Positions 53,889 through 62,821 of a stretch of 64,000 nucleotides of DNA are shown one piece after another. Numbering within the stretch: position 1 is the first letter of the stretch; every line of letters begins with the position of its first letter. Source of the stretch: Marivita hallyeonensis (GTDB taxonomy: Bacteria; Pseudomonadota; Alphaproteobacteria; Rhodobacterales; Rhodobacteraceae); contig NZ_FQXC01000003.1 of NCBI RefSeq assembly GCF_900129875.1, positions 310,001-374,000 on the forward strand, given 5' to 3'. The position numbers and the translations under genes were made by a program. The notes beneath the pieces are model-generated. The model saw only the letters and a list, made by a program, of their open reading frames with translations. It had not been told where the DNA came from and made no database searches.

Positions 53889-53967
53889 TCTTCTCTGGTT
53901 CAAAAATATCCCGGGGGGTTTGGGGGGCTGGCCCCCCAATCGGTCGGATCGGGCGCAGCCCGATCCG
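53889..53967 (-). repeat. composite 3' terminator repeat, copy B
   Basis: On the plus strand a leader TTCTCTGGTTCAAAAATA (53891-53908) and G-rich run precede TTGGGGGGC/GCCCCCCAA (53920-53939) and CGGATCGGGC/GCCCGATCCG (53945-53967, loop GCA). The last hairpin ends 9 bases from the bhcC stop, exactly as in copy A beside the RpiR gene. Read on the minus strand it is a tandem-hairpin terminator after bhcC. Confidence 0.75.
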
Positions 53968-53975
53968 AACCCAAA

Positions 53976-55139
53976 TCAATACGCGCGACCGCGGGCCGAC
54001 ACCGGCCATACGGTTTCAACGACACCGTTGCGCACGCCGACATACCAGTCATGCACGTTGCAGGTCGGATCACAGTGGCCCGGCACCAGCTTCAGCTTGT
54101 CATTGACCTTCAGTACACCCTGCGGGTCCATGACCACACCATGCTCGTCCGAGCACTTCACATATTCCACGTCATCGCGCCCGTAGATCACCGGCAGACC
54201 GCTGTCGACCGACTGCGCCTTCAGGCCTGCATCGACAATCGCCTTGTCGGCCTTCGCGTGGCTCATGACGGAGGTCAGGATGAACAGCGCGTTCTCCCAC
54301 TCGCCCTGATCGATCCGCTTGCCGTCCTTGTCGAGGATGCGCCCGTAATCGGCGTCCATGAACGCGTAAGATCCGCACTGCAATTCGTTGTACACGCCCG
54401 AGTTCGACTCGAAGTAATAGGACCCGGTGCCGCCACCGCCGACGATGTCACACTCGATGCCTTCCGCCGCCAGCGTATCCACGGCGTCCTTCACCTGGGC
54501 CACAGCGATGTCGATCTTCGCCTTGCGCTCGTCATACGAATCCATGTGCTGCATCGCACCCTGATAGGCCTGGATACCGGCAAACTTCAGGCCATCGGCG
54601 GCATCAATCGCCTTGGCGATCTCGACCACCTCAGGCGTCGTCGTCACACCGCACCGCCCAGCGCCGCAGTCGATCTCGACGAGGCACTCGATCTGCGTGC
54701 CATGCTTCACAGCGGCCGCCGACAGATCCGCCACGTTGGCCAGATCGTCCACACAGCAGATCGTGCGCGCACCCAGTTTGGGCATGCGTGCCAGACGGTC
54801 GATCTTGGCGGGTTCACGCACCTGATTGGACACCAACACATCCTTGATGCCACCGCGGGCAAAGACCTCGGCCTCGCTCACCTTCTGGCAGCACACACCA
54901 CAGGCACCGCCCAGTTCGACCTGCAGCAGCGCGACATCGACCGACTTGTGCATCTTGCCGTGCACCCGGTGCCGCATGCCATGCGCCTTGGCGTAGTCAC
55001 CCATCTTCTTAATGTTGCGCTCCAGCGCGTCGAGGTCGAGCACCAGAGCCGGTGTCTGCACCTCGTCTTCAAGCATGCCCGGCTTTGCCGGGATATCGAA
55101 GCCAACTTCGTAATCGTCGAAAAAGCTCATGTCTTTCAT
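53976..55139 (-). CDS. bhcC: beta-hydroxyaspartate aldolase
   Basis: A 387-residue D-threonine aldolase/alanine racemase-fold PLP enzyme. The PLP lysine is K62 in RHRVHGKMHKS, and C-terminal metal ligands lie in VPGHCDPTCNVHDWYVG. BhcC condenses glyoxylate and glycine to erythro-beta-hydroxyaspartate. The start at 55139 (MKDMSFFDDY) is preceded by GGAGAG; the frame upstream is arginine-rich and unlikely. It is separated from bhcB by 118 bases with two hairpins. Confidence 0.92.
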   Translation of the reverse strand: MKDMSFFDDYEVGFDIPAKPGMLEDEVQTPALVLDLDALERNIKKMGDYAKAHGMRHRVHGKMHKSVDVALLQVELGGACGVCCQKVSEAEVFARGGIKDVLVSNQVREPAKIDRLARMPKLGARTICCVDDLANVADLSAAAVKHGTQIECLVEIDCGAGRCGVTTTPEVVEIAKAIDAADGLKFAGIQAYQGAMQHMDSYDERKAKIDIAVAQVKDAVDTLAAEGIECDIVGGGGTGSYYFESNSGVYNELQCGSYAFMDADYGRILDKDGKRIDQGEWENALFILTSVMSHAKADKAIVDAGLKAQSVDSGLPVIYGRDDVEYVKCSDEHGVVMDPQGVLKVNDKLKLVPGHCDPTCNVHDWYVGVRNGVVETVWPVSARGRAY

Positions 55140-55172
55140 TGGATCTCTCCGTGTTTTGGGGCGGTGCCGTAG

Positions 55173-55238
55173 GGTGCGTGATGCACGCACCGCACGGGAT
55201 CATATTTCGTTTGTTATGCGAAGTTTCCTATCGGAAAC
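55173..55238 (-). repeat. hairpins between bhcB and bhcC
   Basis: GGTGCGTG (55173-55180) pairs with CACGCACC (55184-55191) over a 3-base loop, and GTTTCC (55223-55228) with GGAAAC (55233-55238). The first, in the context GTAGGGTGCGTG, looks like a dispersed intergenic hairpin repeat seen in many proteobacteria. It may tune the relative amounts of BhcB and BhcC. Confidence 0.55.
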
Positions 55239-55257
55239 AGGCGGTCTTGAAAAGGGC

Positions 55258-56226
55258 TTAGCGCATCATCCATGGCAATTTGTCGAGGTCGACATTGCCG
55301 CCGGTGACGATCACGCCAACCCGCTTGCCCGCAAAGGCGTCTTTGTTCTTGAGGATGATCGCCAGCGGAACGGCACATGACGGCTCCATCACGATGCGCA
55401 GGTACTTCCACGTGATCTTCATAGCGTCGATGATCTCGTCCTCGGTCGCCGTCATGATGTCGCTGACATGGTTCGACACGAAGTGCCAGGTCAGATCCTT
55501 CAGCGGCACTTTGAGACCGTCGGCAATCGTCTCTGGCGCGTCATCGGCGATGATGTGTCCCGCTTTGAAGCTGCGGTAGGCGTCATCCGCCTGCTCGGGC
55601 TCCGCCGCGATGATTTTCACCTCCGGCGCCAGTGTGGACAACGTCAGGCACGTGCCCGAGATCATCCCGCCACCGCCGATCGGCGCGACCATCATGTCAA
55701 GACCGTCGGTCTGCTCCATGAACTCCTTGGAGCAGGTTCCCTGACCGGCGATCACGCGCGGGTCGTTGTACGGATGCACGAATTCCCCACCCGTCTTGGC
55801 TTGCACTTCCGCGAACACGGCTTCGCGCGACGAGGTAGACGGCTCACATTCCGTGATCGTCCCGCCGTACCGCTTGACCGCATCTTTCTTCGCCTGCGGC
55901 GCCGTGCGCGGCATGACCACGTTACACGGGATGCCCCGGCGACCGGCGGCGTAAGACAGGCACAAGGCGTGGTTGCCGGACGAATGCGTGCAGACGCCCT
56001 TTTCGGCCATCTCATCACTCAGACCAAACACCGCGTTCGATCCGCCGCGCACCTTGAAGGCACCCGGTTCCTGAAAGTTCTCGCATTTGAAAAACAGCTC
56101 TGCACCTGTCAGCTCATTCAGATACTGGGACTGCAGAACCGGCGTGCGGTTGATATGCGGCTTGATGCGCTCATGCGCCTCCAGCATGTCATCATAGGTC
56201 GGGATTGTCAGCGCCATGTCTTTCAT
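55258..56226 (-). CDS. bhcB: beta-hydroxyaspartate dehydratase
   Basis: A 322-residue fold-type II PLP enzyme of the serine/threonine dehydratase family. The PLP lysine is K58 in EPGAFKVRGGSN, with the phosphate loop GGGGMISG. BhcB eliminates water from beta-hydroxyaspartate to give iminosuccinate, which BhcD reduces. Its start overlaps the bhcA stop by four bases (ATGA). Confidence 0.92.
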   Translation of the reverse strand: MKDMALTIPTYDDMLEAHERIKPHINRTPVLQSQYLNELTGAELFFKCENFQEPGAFKVRGGSNAVFGLSDEMAEKGVCTHSSGNHALCLSYAAGRRGIPCNVVMPRTAPQAKKDAVKRYGGTITECEPSTSSREAVFAEVQAKTGGEFVHPYNDPRVIAGQGTCSKEFMEQTDGLDMMVAPIGGGGMISGTCLTLSTLAPEVKIIAAEPEQADDAYRSFKAGHIIADDAPETIADGLKVPLKDLTWHFVSNHVSDIMTATEDEIIDAMKITWKYLRIVMEPSCAVPLAIILKNKDAFAGKRVGVIVTGGNVDLDKLPWMMR

Positions 56227-57416
56227 TGTGCAGCCACCTTCTGTTCGATCTCCGAACCATAACGATAGTATTCCTGCGCCGCCGCGACACCCGAGCCCAG
56301 CTTGATATCAAGCCCGAGGTCCACCATGCACATCTCGGCGGTGGCAATCCCGGACAGCGTCATCACTTCGGTCAGGCTACCAAGATGGCCGATGCGGAAC
56401 ACCTTGCCAGCCACATCGCCAAGACCCACACCGAAGGCCACGCCATAGGTGCTGGCCGCGTGTGTCACGATGTCGGTCGCGTTGAAGCCGTTCGGCGTGC
56501 GCACCGCGCTGATCGTGTCGGAATAGACGTCCGGGCTCTCTGCGCAAAGCTCAAGGCCCCACGCCCAAACCGCGCGACGAACACCCTCTGCGATGCGGTG
56601 GTGACGGGCGAACACGGTCTCCAGCCCCTCATCCATCAGCATCCGGCAGGCCTCGTTCAGACCGTTCATCAAACCAACGGCGGGCGTATACGGGTACGCG
56701 CTGTTCGCGTAGCCTTTCATCATGTCGTGCACATCAAAGAACGTCCGATGCAGCCCGGCCGTCTTCGTCGCATCCATGGCCTTTTCGCTGAACCCGACAA
56801 TCGCCAGACCGGGCGGCAGCATGAAACCCTTCTGCGATCCGGTCACAGCCACGTCCACGCCCCACGCGTCAAAGCGGAAATCCATCGACGCGATGGAGCT
56901 GACCCCGTCCACCATGAGCATCGCCGGATGGCCCGCCGCGTCCATCGCATGGCGAATTGCACCGATATCGGACACGACGCCCGTGGCCGTTTCGTTATGC
57001 GTGGCCAGAACCGCTTTGATGCGGTGTGCCGTGTCGCCCGTGAGGATCTCCTCGAACCGATCCGCCGGGATGCCCTGACCCCAGGCCACATCTACGATGA
57101 TCAGTTCCAGCCCGTGCCGTTCGCACATGTCGATCCAGCGGTGCGAGAACATGCCGTTGCGCGCCACGAGTACCGTATCACCCTCACTCAGAGTGTTGGT
57201 GATGGCGGTTTCCCATCCGCCCGTGCCGGTCGACGGAAAAATGAAGACCTCGGCACTGGTGCTTTTCAGGATCGCCTGAACCGCCTTACGCGCCGGATGC
57301 AGGATGGTGCCGAACAACGGCGACCGGTGATCGATCGTCGGCATATCGCATGCTTTGCGCAGCGATTCCGGGATGTTTGTGGGTCCAGGAATGAAAACTG
57401 GGTTCTGAAAGCTCAT
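56223..57416 (-). CDS. bhcA: aspartate-glyoxylate aminotransferase
   Basis: A 397-residue class V aminotransferase like alanine-glyoxylate/serine-pyruvate aminotransferases. The PLP lysine is K196 in TGSQKGFMLPPG, and the start is NPVFIPGPTNIPESLRKA. BhcA aminates glyoxylate to glycine with aspartate as donor, yielding oxaloacetate, the net product of the cycle. First gene of bhcABCD, downstream of a distinctly AT-rich control region. The usual regulator gene bhcR (IclR family) is not in the window. Confidence 0.93.
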   Translation of the reverse strand: MSFQNPVFIPGPTNIPESLRKACDMPTIDHRSPLFGTILHPARKAVQAILKSTSAEVFIFPSTGTGGWETAITNTLSEGDTVLVARNGMFSHRWIDMCERHGLELIIVDVAWGQGIPADRFEEILTGDTAHRIKAVLATHNETATGVVSDIGAIRHAMDAAGHPAMLMVDGVSSIASMDFRFDAWGVDVAVTGSQKGFMLPPGLAIVGFSEKAMDATKTAGLHRTFFDVHDMMKGYANSAYPYTPAVGLMNGLNEACRMLMDEGLETVFARHHRIAEGVRRAVWAWGLELCAESPDVYSDTISAVRTPNGFNATDIVTHAASTYGVAFGVGLGDVAGKVFRIGHLGSLTEVMTLSGIATAEMCMVDLGLDIKLGSGVAAAQEYYRYGSEIEQKVAAQ

Positions 57417-57602
57417 GTGCGGGTCCTCCCATTTGCAGACAACCTAAAGCTTTCGAGAGCAGCGCTCAATTTTTTCGAAATTATTTTTCATTTTCCAGAG
57501 ACAGAAAATATTTATTTATTTCAAAGAGTTTATTTTTTCACTATATGAAAGATTTTTTTGAATACCCGCGTATACGATAATTTTGGCCCGAATCCCTGCG
57601 GT
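57417..57602 (-). promoter_or_regulatory. AT-rich bhc control region
   Basis: These 186 bases before bhcA are far more AT-rich than their surroundings and run in long A/T tracts. They hold the inverted repeat ATTTTC-N8-GAAAAT (57490-57509) and a further TTTTTCGAAATTATTTTTC tract at 57470-57488. This is the probable promoter/operator of bhcABCD, where a BhcR-like IclR regulator would bind. Confidence 0.5.
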
Positions 57603-58427
57603 TCAACGGCCCAAGGTCAGCGGCATATGGCGGTTCACATCCTTGTACAGAAGATACCGAAATTTGCCCGGCCCGCCCGCGTAACACGCTTGCGGGCAGA
57701 ACGCGCGCAGCCACATGTAATCGCCCGCCTCCACCTCGACCCAATCCTGGTTCAACCGGTATGCCGCCTTGCCTTCAAGCACGTATAGTCCGTGCTCCAT
57801 CACATGCGTCTCAAGAAACGGGATCACCGCACCGGGCTCAAACGTGACAACCGTCACATGCATGTCATGACGCAGGTCGCTCGGATCCACAAAACGCGTC
57901 GTCGCCCATTTGCCATCCGTCCCCGGCATCGGCGTCGGCGCAACGTCTGCGTCGCTTGAGACGATCACGTCGGGCTGATCCAGCCCGTCCACCGCCTGAT
58001 AAGCCTTCCTGATCCAATGAAATCGCGCCGCATCCGATCCCCGATTGCGCAAGGTCCAACCGGATTGCGGCGGCAGATAGGCATAGCCTCCGGCTGTCAT
58101 CTCATGCGTTTGACCATCAACCGTAAGGCTCACCTTCCCCTCGACGACAAACAGCACCCCCTCAGCGGTCGGATCCGTTTCGGCGCGGTCCGACCCGCCA
58201 TCCGTCGCGACCTCCATGATGTAATGCGAAAACGTCTCGGCAAAACCGGTCATCGGTCGCGCAATGACCCACAAGCGCGTCCCTTCCCAGAACGGCAGAA
58301 AGCTCGTGGTGATGTCCCGCATCGTGCCTTTGGGGATCACGGCATAAGCCTCGGTGAACATCGCCCGATCCGTCAGCAACTGCTCCTGCCCCGGATGGCC
58401 GCCCTTGGGCGCGTAATAAGACGTCAT
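57603..58427 (-). CDS. allE: (S)-ureidoglycine aminohydrolase
   Basis: A 274-residue bicupin (cupin segments at about residues 75-125 and 190-250) of the UGlyAH/AllE family; metal-binding residues lie near HVMEHGLYVLEGKAAYRL. It converts (S)-ureidoglycine to (S)-ureidoglycolate with release of ammonia, which AllA then splits. It normally partners with allantoate amidohydrolase (AllC), which is not in the window. It lies upstream of bhcA on the same strand. Confidence 0.9.
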   Translation of the reverse strand: MTSYYAPKGGHPGQEQLLTDRAMFTEAYAVIPKGTMRDITTSFLPFWEGTRLWVIARPMTGFAETFSHYIMEVATDGGSDRAETDPTAEGVLFVVEGKVSLTVDGQTHEMTAGGYAYLPPQSGWTLRNRGSDAARFHWIRKAYQAVDGLDQPDVIVSSDADVAPTPMPGTDGKWATTRFVDPSDLRHDMHVTVVTFEPGAVIPFLETHVMEHGLYVLEGKAAYRLNQDWVEVEAGDYMWLRAFCPQACYAGGPGKFRYLLYKDVNRHMPLTLGR

Positions 58428-58559
58428 TCCGTGTTACCTTCTGTCGGCGTTGCCCCAGTATCGTCCCGAAACGGGCGCTGGACCATGCCGAAGCCCAATC
58501 AAGACTATTCGGCTTTCTTTGAAAATCCGGCCGGATTGCCGCAAAACCGCAATCAATCG

Positions 58560-59564
58560 TCAGACGTCGTAGTACTCCCGATACCACTCCACAAAGCGCT
58601 TCACGCCAGTCCGCACATCCGTCTCGGGCGCGTACCCGGTCAAATTCCGCAACAGCGACGCATCGGCCCAGGTCGCGACCACATCGCCCTTCTGCATCTC
58701 CATGTAATTGCGCTTGGCCCCGATGCCGATCTCCGCCTCGATTGCCTCAACGAAATCCAGCAACCGCACCTTGTCAGAATTCCCGATATTCACGACCCGA
58801 TACGGCGCCGCAGGGCTCAACGTATCGCCCTCGACTGCCGTCTCCGGTCCATCCGGCACGGCGTCCATCAAAAGCCGAATACCCCGCACCAGATCGTCCA
58901 CATAGGTGAAGTCGCGATACATCTCGCCGTGGTTGTAAATATCGATGGGCGTGCCATCGAAGATGCCTTTTGTGAATTTGAACAGTGCCATATCGGGCCG
59001 GCCCCAAGGGCCGTAGACCGTGAAGAACCGGAACATCGTTGTGGGGATCTGCCAGAGATGCGCATAGGAATGCGCCATCGCCTCATTCGCCTTTTTCGTT
59101 GCAGCGTAAAACGTCAGCGGCGTATCGGCCTTATCCGTTTCCTTGAACGGCATCTCTTCATTCGCCCCATAGACCGAGGACGTCGACGCCATCAGCAAAT
59201 GCTGCACCTTCAGCTGCCGCGCGGCCTCCATCACGTTGAATGTTCCGACGAGATTGCTGTCCAGATACGCCCGCGGATTCTCCAGCGAATAGCGCACACC
59301 CGCCTGTCCGGCGAGATGCACAATGATGTCCGGCGCAAAATCCCCCGCGATCCTCTCGAACGTCTCGGGTTCTTCCAGCGTGGCGTGGGTAAAACTATAG
59401 GCGGCGGATTGCAGAAGTCGCTGGTTGCGGCGTTCCTTCAGCGTCACGTCGTAGTAGTCGGTCAACGCGTCATACCCGTGGACGACAAACCCGTCACGCA
59501 GCAACAGCCGCGCCAGGTGAAAACCGATAAATCCGGCAGTGCCGGTGATGAGGACACGGGTCAT
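58560..59564 (-). CDS. NAD-dependent nucleotide-sugar epimerase, UDP-glucuronate 4-epimerase-like
   Basis: A 334-residue extended SDR with GTAGFIGFHLARLLL (NAD motif) and the catalytic SSVYG ... FYAATKKANE (YxxxK). Body segments such as RFFTVYGPWGRPDMALFKF, TKGIFDGTPIDIYNHGEM and KGDVVATWADASLL match UDP-glucuronate 4-epimerases that make UDP-galacturonate. It supplies acidic sugars for surface polysaccharide and may serve the glycosyltransferase genes 40 kb away. Other UDP-sugar epimerases remain possible. Confidence 0.88.
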   Translation of the reverse strand: MTRVLITGTAGFIGFHLARLLLRDGFVVHGYDALTDYYDVTLKERRNQRLLQSAAYSFTHATLEEPETFERIAGDFAPDIIVHLAGQAGVRYSLENPRAYLDSNLVGTFNVMEAARQLKVQHLLMASTSSVYGANEEMPFKETDKADTPLTFYAATKKANEAMAHSYAHLWQIPTTMFRFFTVYGPWGRPDMALFKFTKGIFDGTPIDIYNHGEMYRDFTYVDDLVRGIRLLMDAVPDGPETAVEGDTLSPAAPYRVVNIGNSDKVRLLDFVEAIEAEIGIGAKRNYMEMQKGDVVATWADASLLRNLTGYAPETDVRTGVKRFVEWYREYYDV

Positions 59565-59729
59565 GCAAAACCACTTTGATTGGTCAGGTCACACCTCATG
59601 CGCCTAACACGAAGCCAGAGTCTGAACCATATCCAGTGATCTGCGGCCACACGGCTTGTGACAATGGTCTCAAGACATTCCCCTGTTGTTCCGCGTAAAT
59701 AAGTGGCACTGCGCCTCTGTGATACCTAG

Positions 59730-60476
59730 ATGTGCGTTATGAAGCTGACTTCTTTCTTCGGGAAATCGAAAAAGCCTGACCCACAGCCTGAGATCGGCCC
59801 GGTGAGATCCGACGCCACCTTTTGTGCGATCGGCGATGTACACGGTCGGTTCGACCTCCTCGAACGGTTGGTCGATGCGCTTCCGCAGGATGTGAGCCTG
59901 ATCTGCGTCGGCGACCTCGTGGATCGCGGCGATCAGAGCGCGGACGTGCTGCGCTTTGCGCAGCAGCATCCGAACATGACATCACTCATGGGCAACCACG
60001 AAGCAATGATGCTCGATTTCCTGAGGGATCCCGAAAAGAACGGTCGAAGATGGTTGCGCAACGGCGGGCTTCAGACATTGGCCAGCTTCGGCGTGGCCGG
60101 AGCGACGGAAACCTCCGGCGGCGAAACGCTCCTGCGCACACGGGATGCCTTGTACGAGTCCATGGGCGAGGACCTCGTGCGCTGGCTCTCGGGCCTGGAA
60201 TGCGTCGCCTGGTCCGGGAATGTCGCCGTCGTGCATGCCGGGGCGGACCCCAACACCCCAATGGAAGACCACGAGGCTCAAACATTTATCTGGGGGCATC
60301 CCGACTTTCGCAAGAAACCGCGAACCGACGGATTCTGGGTCGTGCATGGCCACACGATCGTCGATGAACCCATGATGAAAGATGGCCGCATCTCGATCGA
60401 CACCGGTGCTTACGCCACCGGACAACTCACCGCAGCTCTGTTCACGAAAGACGGTGTCGAGTTCATCACCACCTGA
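59730..60476 (+). CDS. metallophosphoesterase / serine-threonine protein phosphatase-like
   Basis: A 248-residue PPP-family phosphoesterase with the three metal motifs GDVHGRFDLLERL (GDxHG), VGDLVDRGDQS (GDxxDRG) and MGNHEAMML (GNHE), and a late VVHGHT histidine. It dephosphorylates a protein or a dinucleotide-type substrate. ATG at 59739 (MKLTSFFG) would give a protein three residues shorter; neither start has a clear ribosome site. It stands alone between the epimerase and icd genes. Confidence 0.9.
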   Translation: MCVMKLTSFFGKSKKPDPQPEIGPVRSDATFCAIGDVHGRFDLLERLVDALPQDVSLICVGDLVDRGDQSADVLRFAQQHPNMTSLMGNHEAMMLDFLRDPEKNGRRWLRNGGLQTLASFGVAGATETSGGETLLRTRDALYESMGEDLVRWLSGLECVAWSGNVAVVHAGADPNTPMEDHEAQTFIWGHPDFRKKPRTDGFWVVHGHTIVDEPMMKDGRISIDTGAYATGQLTAALFTKDGVEFITT

Positions 60477-60578
60477 GGCATCACGCCAACCGCTTGCGGC
60501 AATGTATACCACTGTATGCGGTTTACGACTCGCCTGCTTTCGCCTATGGCAGAGGCAAATCTTCGAAAGGCGAGACTC

Positions 60579-62786
60579 ATGGCTGACAGCAACACTCCCG
60601 ACATCATTTACACCAAGGTAGACGAAGCGCCCGAACTCGCATCGGCCTCCTTCCTGCCGATCATTCAGAAATTCGCCAGCGCCGCAGGCGTCAGCGTCGG
60701 CACAAAGGACATCTCACTCGCCGGGCGCATCATCGCGACCTTCCCGGAGTTCCTGACCGAAGACCAGCGCCAGTCCGACGACCTCGCCGAACTCGGCCAG
60801 TTGGTGAAAACACCCGAAGCAAACGTCATCAAGCTTCCCAACATCTCTGCGTCCGTCCCGCAGCTTGTCGCGGCGATCAAGGAATTGCAAAGCCAGGGCT
60901 ACGCGCTCCCGGACTATCCCGAAGCGCCATCGACCGAAGAAGAAAAACACATCCGCGCCAAATACGACACGATCAAGGGTTCGGCCGTGAATCCGGTCCT
61001 GCGCGAAGGCAACTCCGACCGCCGCGCGGCAAAGGCGGTGAAAGCCTATGCCCAGAACAACCCGCACCGCATGGGGGACTGGTCCGCTGACAGTAAAACG
61101 CGCGTCGCCTCGATGTCGGGCGGCGATTTCCGGTCGAACGAGACCTCCGCGACATTGGCGGAAGAGAGCACCGCAAAGATCGTGCTCGTCGGAAAAGACG
61201 GCTCGGAGACAGTCTTGAAAGACGGCCTGAGCTATCCCGCAGGCACAGTCGTCGACGCAACCTTCATGTCGGCCAAGGCGCTTGATGCGTTTCTTGAAGA
61301 GGAAATCGCCAAAACCAAGGACGAGGGCACCCTGTTCTCGCTGCACATGAAAGCCACGATGATGAAGGTCTCGGACCCGATCATTTTCGGCCACGCGGTC
61401 AAGGCGTTCCTGAAGCCGGTCTTCGACAAGTACGGTAACGAAATGGCGGCGCTCGGTGTGAATCCGAACTCGGGCCTCGGCGATCTACTGGCCCGCGTCG
61501 ATGGCAATGCAGAAATCAAGGCCGAGATCGAAAAAGTCATGGCCGACCGCCCGCCGATGTACATGGTCGACAGCGACCGCGGCATCACCAACCTGCACGT
61601 GCCGTCGGACGTCATCATCGACGCCTCAATGCCGGCGCTGATCCGCGCGGGAGGCAAAGGCTGGGGGCCTGACGGCAAGGAAGCGGACGCGAACTGCGTA
61701 ATCCCCGACAACTCCTACGCGCCAGTCTATGACGAGACGATCAATTACTTCAAAGAGACGGGCAAGCTCGACCCGGCGACGGCAGGCACCGTTCAGAACA
61801 TCGGCCTGATGGCGCAGAAGGCCGAGGAATACGGCTCGCACCCGACCACGTTCGAGATCCCGCAGGACGGCACGGTGAAGATGGTTCTGGGCGACGGCAC
61901 AGTCCTTCACGAACACGCCGTCGAAGCCGGTGACATCTGGCGCTCTGCGTCCGCCCGCAAGGCCCCGATCGAGGACTGGGTCCAACTCGCCATCGACCGT
62001 CAGAAGGCCGAAGGCTGCGAGGCGATCTTCTGGCTCGACGAAACCCGCGCGCATGATGCGGAATTGATCAAATACGTCACGCCGATCCTCGAGGCCAAAG
62101 GCGTGGCCGACAAGTTCAAGATCATGGCTCCGCGCGAGGCGACCCGCGCATCGCTTGAAACGATCCGGTCTGGCAAGAATTCGATTGCGATCACCGGCAA
62201 CGTGCTGCGTGACTATCTGACCGACCTCTTCCCGATCCTCGAACTCGCCACCTCGGCCAAGATGCTGTCCATCGTGAAGCTGATGAACGGCGGTGGTCTG
62301 TTCGAAACCGGTGCGGGCGGGTCGGCCCCGAAGCACGTGCAACAGCTGCAACAGGAAAACCACCTGCGCTGGGACTCGCTGGGAGAATTCTGCGCGCTGG
62401 GCGAAAGCCTGCAGTTCCTCGCGGACGCCCGCAACAACGAGAAAGCCCGCGTGCTGGGCCAGGCTGTTGATGCCGCCACGCAGGGCATCCTCGACAACAA
62501 CCGATCGCCTTCGCGCAAGGTGGGTGAGCCCGACAACCGCGACAGCCACTATTGGTTCGCGCGCTACTGGGCCGCGGCGCTGGCCGCGCAGTCCGACGAC
62601 GCGGATCTCGCCGCGCATTTCGCGCCGATTGCGAAGGAGCTTGCCGAGAATGAAGAGGCCGTCGTGTCCGAGCTCGCCGCAGCTCAGGGCAGCCCGGCGG
62701 ATCTGGGTGGCTACTACCACACCGATCCGGCCAAGACGGCGGCAGTCATGCGCCCCTCTGCGACGCTGAACGCCATCATCGGGTGA
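60579..62786 (+). CDS. icd: NADP-dependent isocitrate dehydrogenase, monomeric type
   Basis: A 735-residue protein of the monomeric IDH family (usual length near 740). Telling segments are [20 protein letters not shown] at the start, [29 protein letters not shown] and [12 protein letters not shown]. It decarboxylates isocitrate to 2-oxoglutarate, making NADPH. The ATG at 60579 follows AAAGGCGAG. The two catalytic domains are contained in one chain, unlike the dimeric Icd of enterobacteria. Confidence 0.95.
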   Translation: MADSNTPDIIYTKVDEAPELASASFLPIIQKFASAAGVSVGTKDISLAGRIIATFPEFLTEDQRQSDDLAELGQLVKTPEANVIKLPNISASVPQLVAAIKELQSQGYALPDYPEAPSTEEEKHIRAKYDTIKGSAVNPVLREGNSDRRAAKAVKAYAQNNPHRMGDWSADSKTRVASMSGGDFRSNETSATLAEESTAKIVLVGKDGSETVLKDGLSYPAGTVVDATFMSAKALDAFLEEEIAKTKDEGTLFSLHMKATMMKVSDPIIFGHAVKAFLKPVFDKYGNEMAALGVNPNSGLGDLLARVDGNAEIKAEIEKVMADRPPMYMVDSDRGITNLHVPSDVIIDASMPALIRAGGKGWGPDGKEADANCVIPDNSYAPVYDETINYFKETGKLDPATAGTVQNIGLMAQKAEEYGSHPTTFEIPQDGTVKMVLGDGTVLHEHAVEAGDIWRSASARKAPIEDWVQLAIDRQKAEGCEAIFWLDETRAHDAELIKYVTPILEAKGVADKFKIMAPREATRASLETIRSGKNSIAITGNVLRDYLTDLFPILELATSAKMLSIVKLMNGGGLFETGAGGSAPKHVQQLQQENHLRWDSLGEFCALGESLQFLADARNNEKARVLGQAVDAATQGILDNNRSPSRKVGEPDNRDSHYWFARYWAAALAAQSDDADLAAHFAPIAKELAENEEAVVSELAAAQGSPADLGGYYHTDPAKTAAVMRPSATLNAIIG

Positions 62787-62795
62787 CACCGGAAA

Positions 62796-62821
62796 GGCAC
62801 GTCCGGCTGACCGGGCGTGCC
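62796..62821 (+). terminator. terminator after icd
   Basis: GGCACGTCCGG (62796-62806) pairs with CCGGGCGTGCC (62811-62821) with one G-T pair around loop CTGA, ten bases after the icd stop. A short T run (ATTT) follows at 62827-62830. Confidence 0.75.

Noticed and set aside
52871-57416. Separate calls of ornithine cyclodeaminase, D-threonine aldolase, threonine dehydratase and serine-glyoxylate aminotransferase
   Set aside because: The four families in this exact order are the bhcABCD set, so the pathway reading is better than four generic calls.
53814-57548. Plus-strand frames of about 450 codons opposite bhcC and bhcA
   Set aside because: Antisense shadows of PLP enzymes with clear active-site lysines.
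58017-59579. 520-codon plus-strand frame across allE and the epimerase
   Set aside because: Antisense to two recognised genes, arginine-rich and without motifs.
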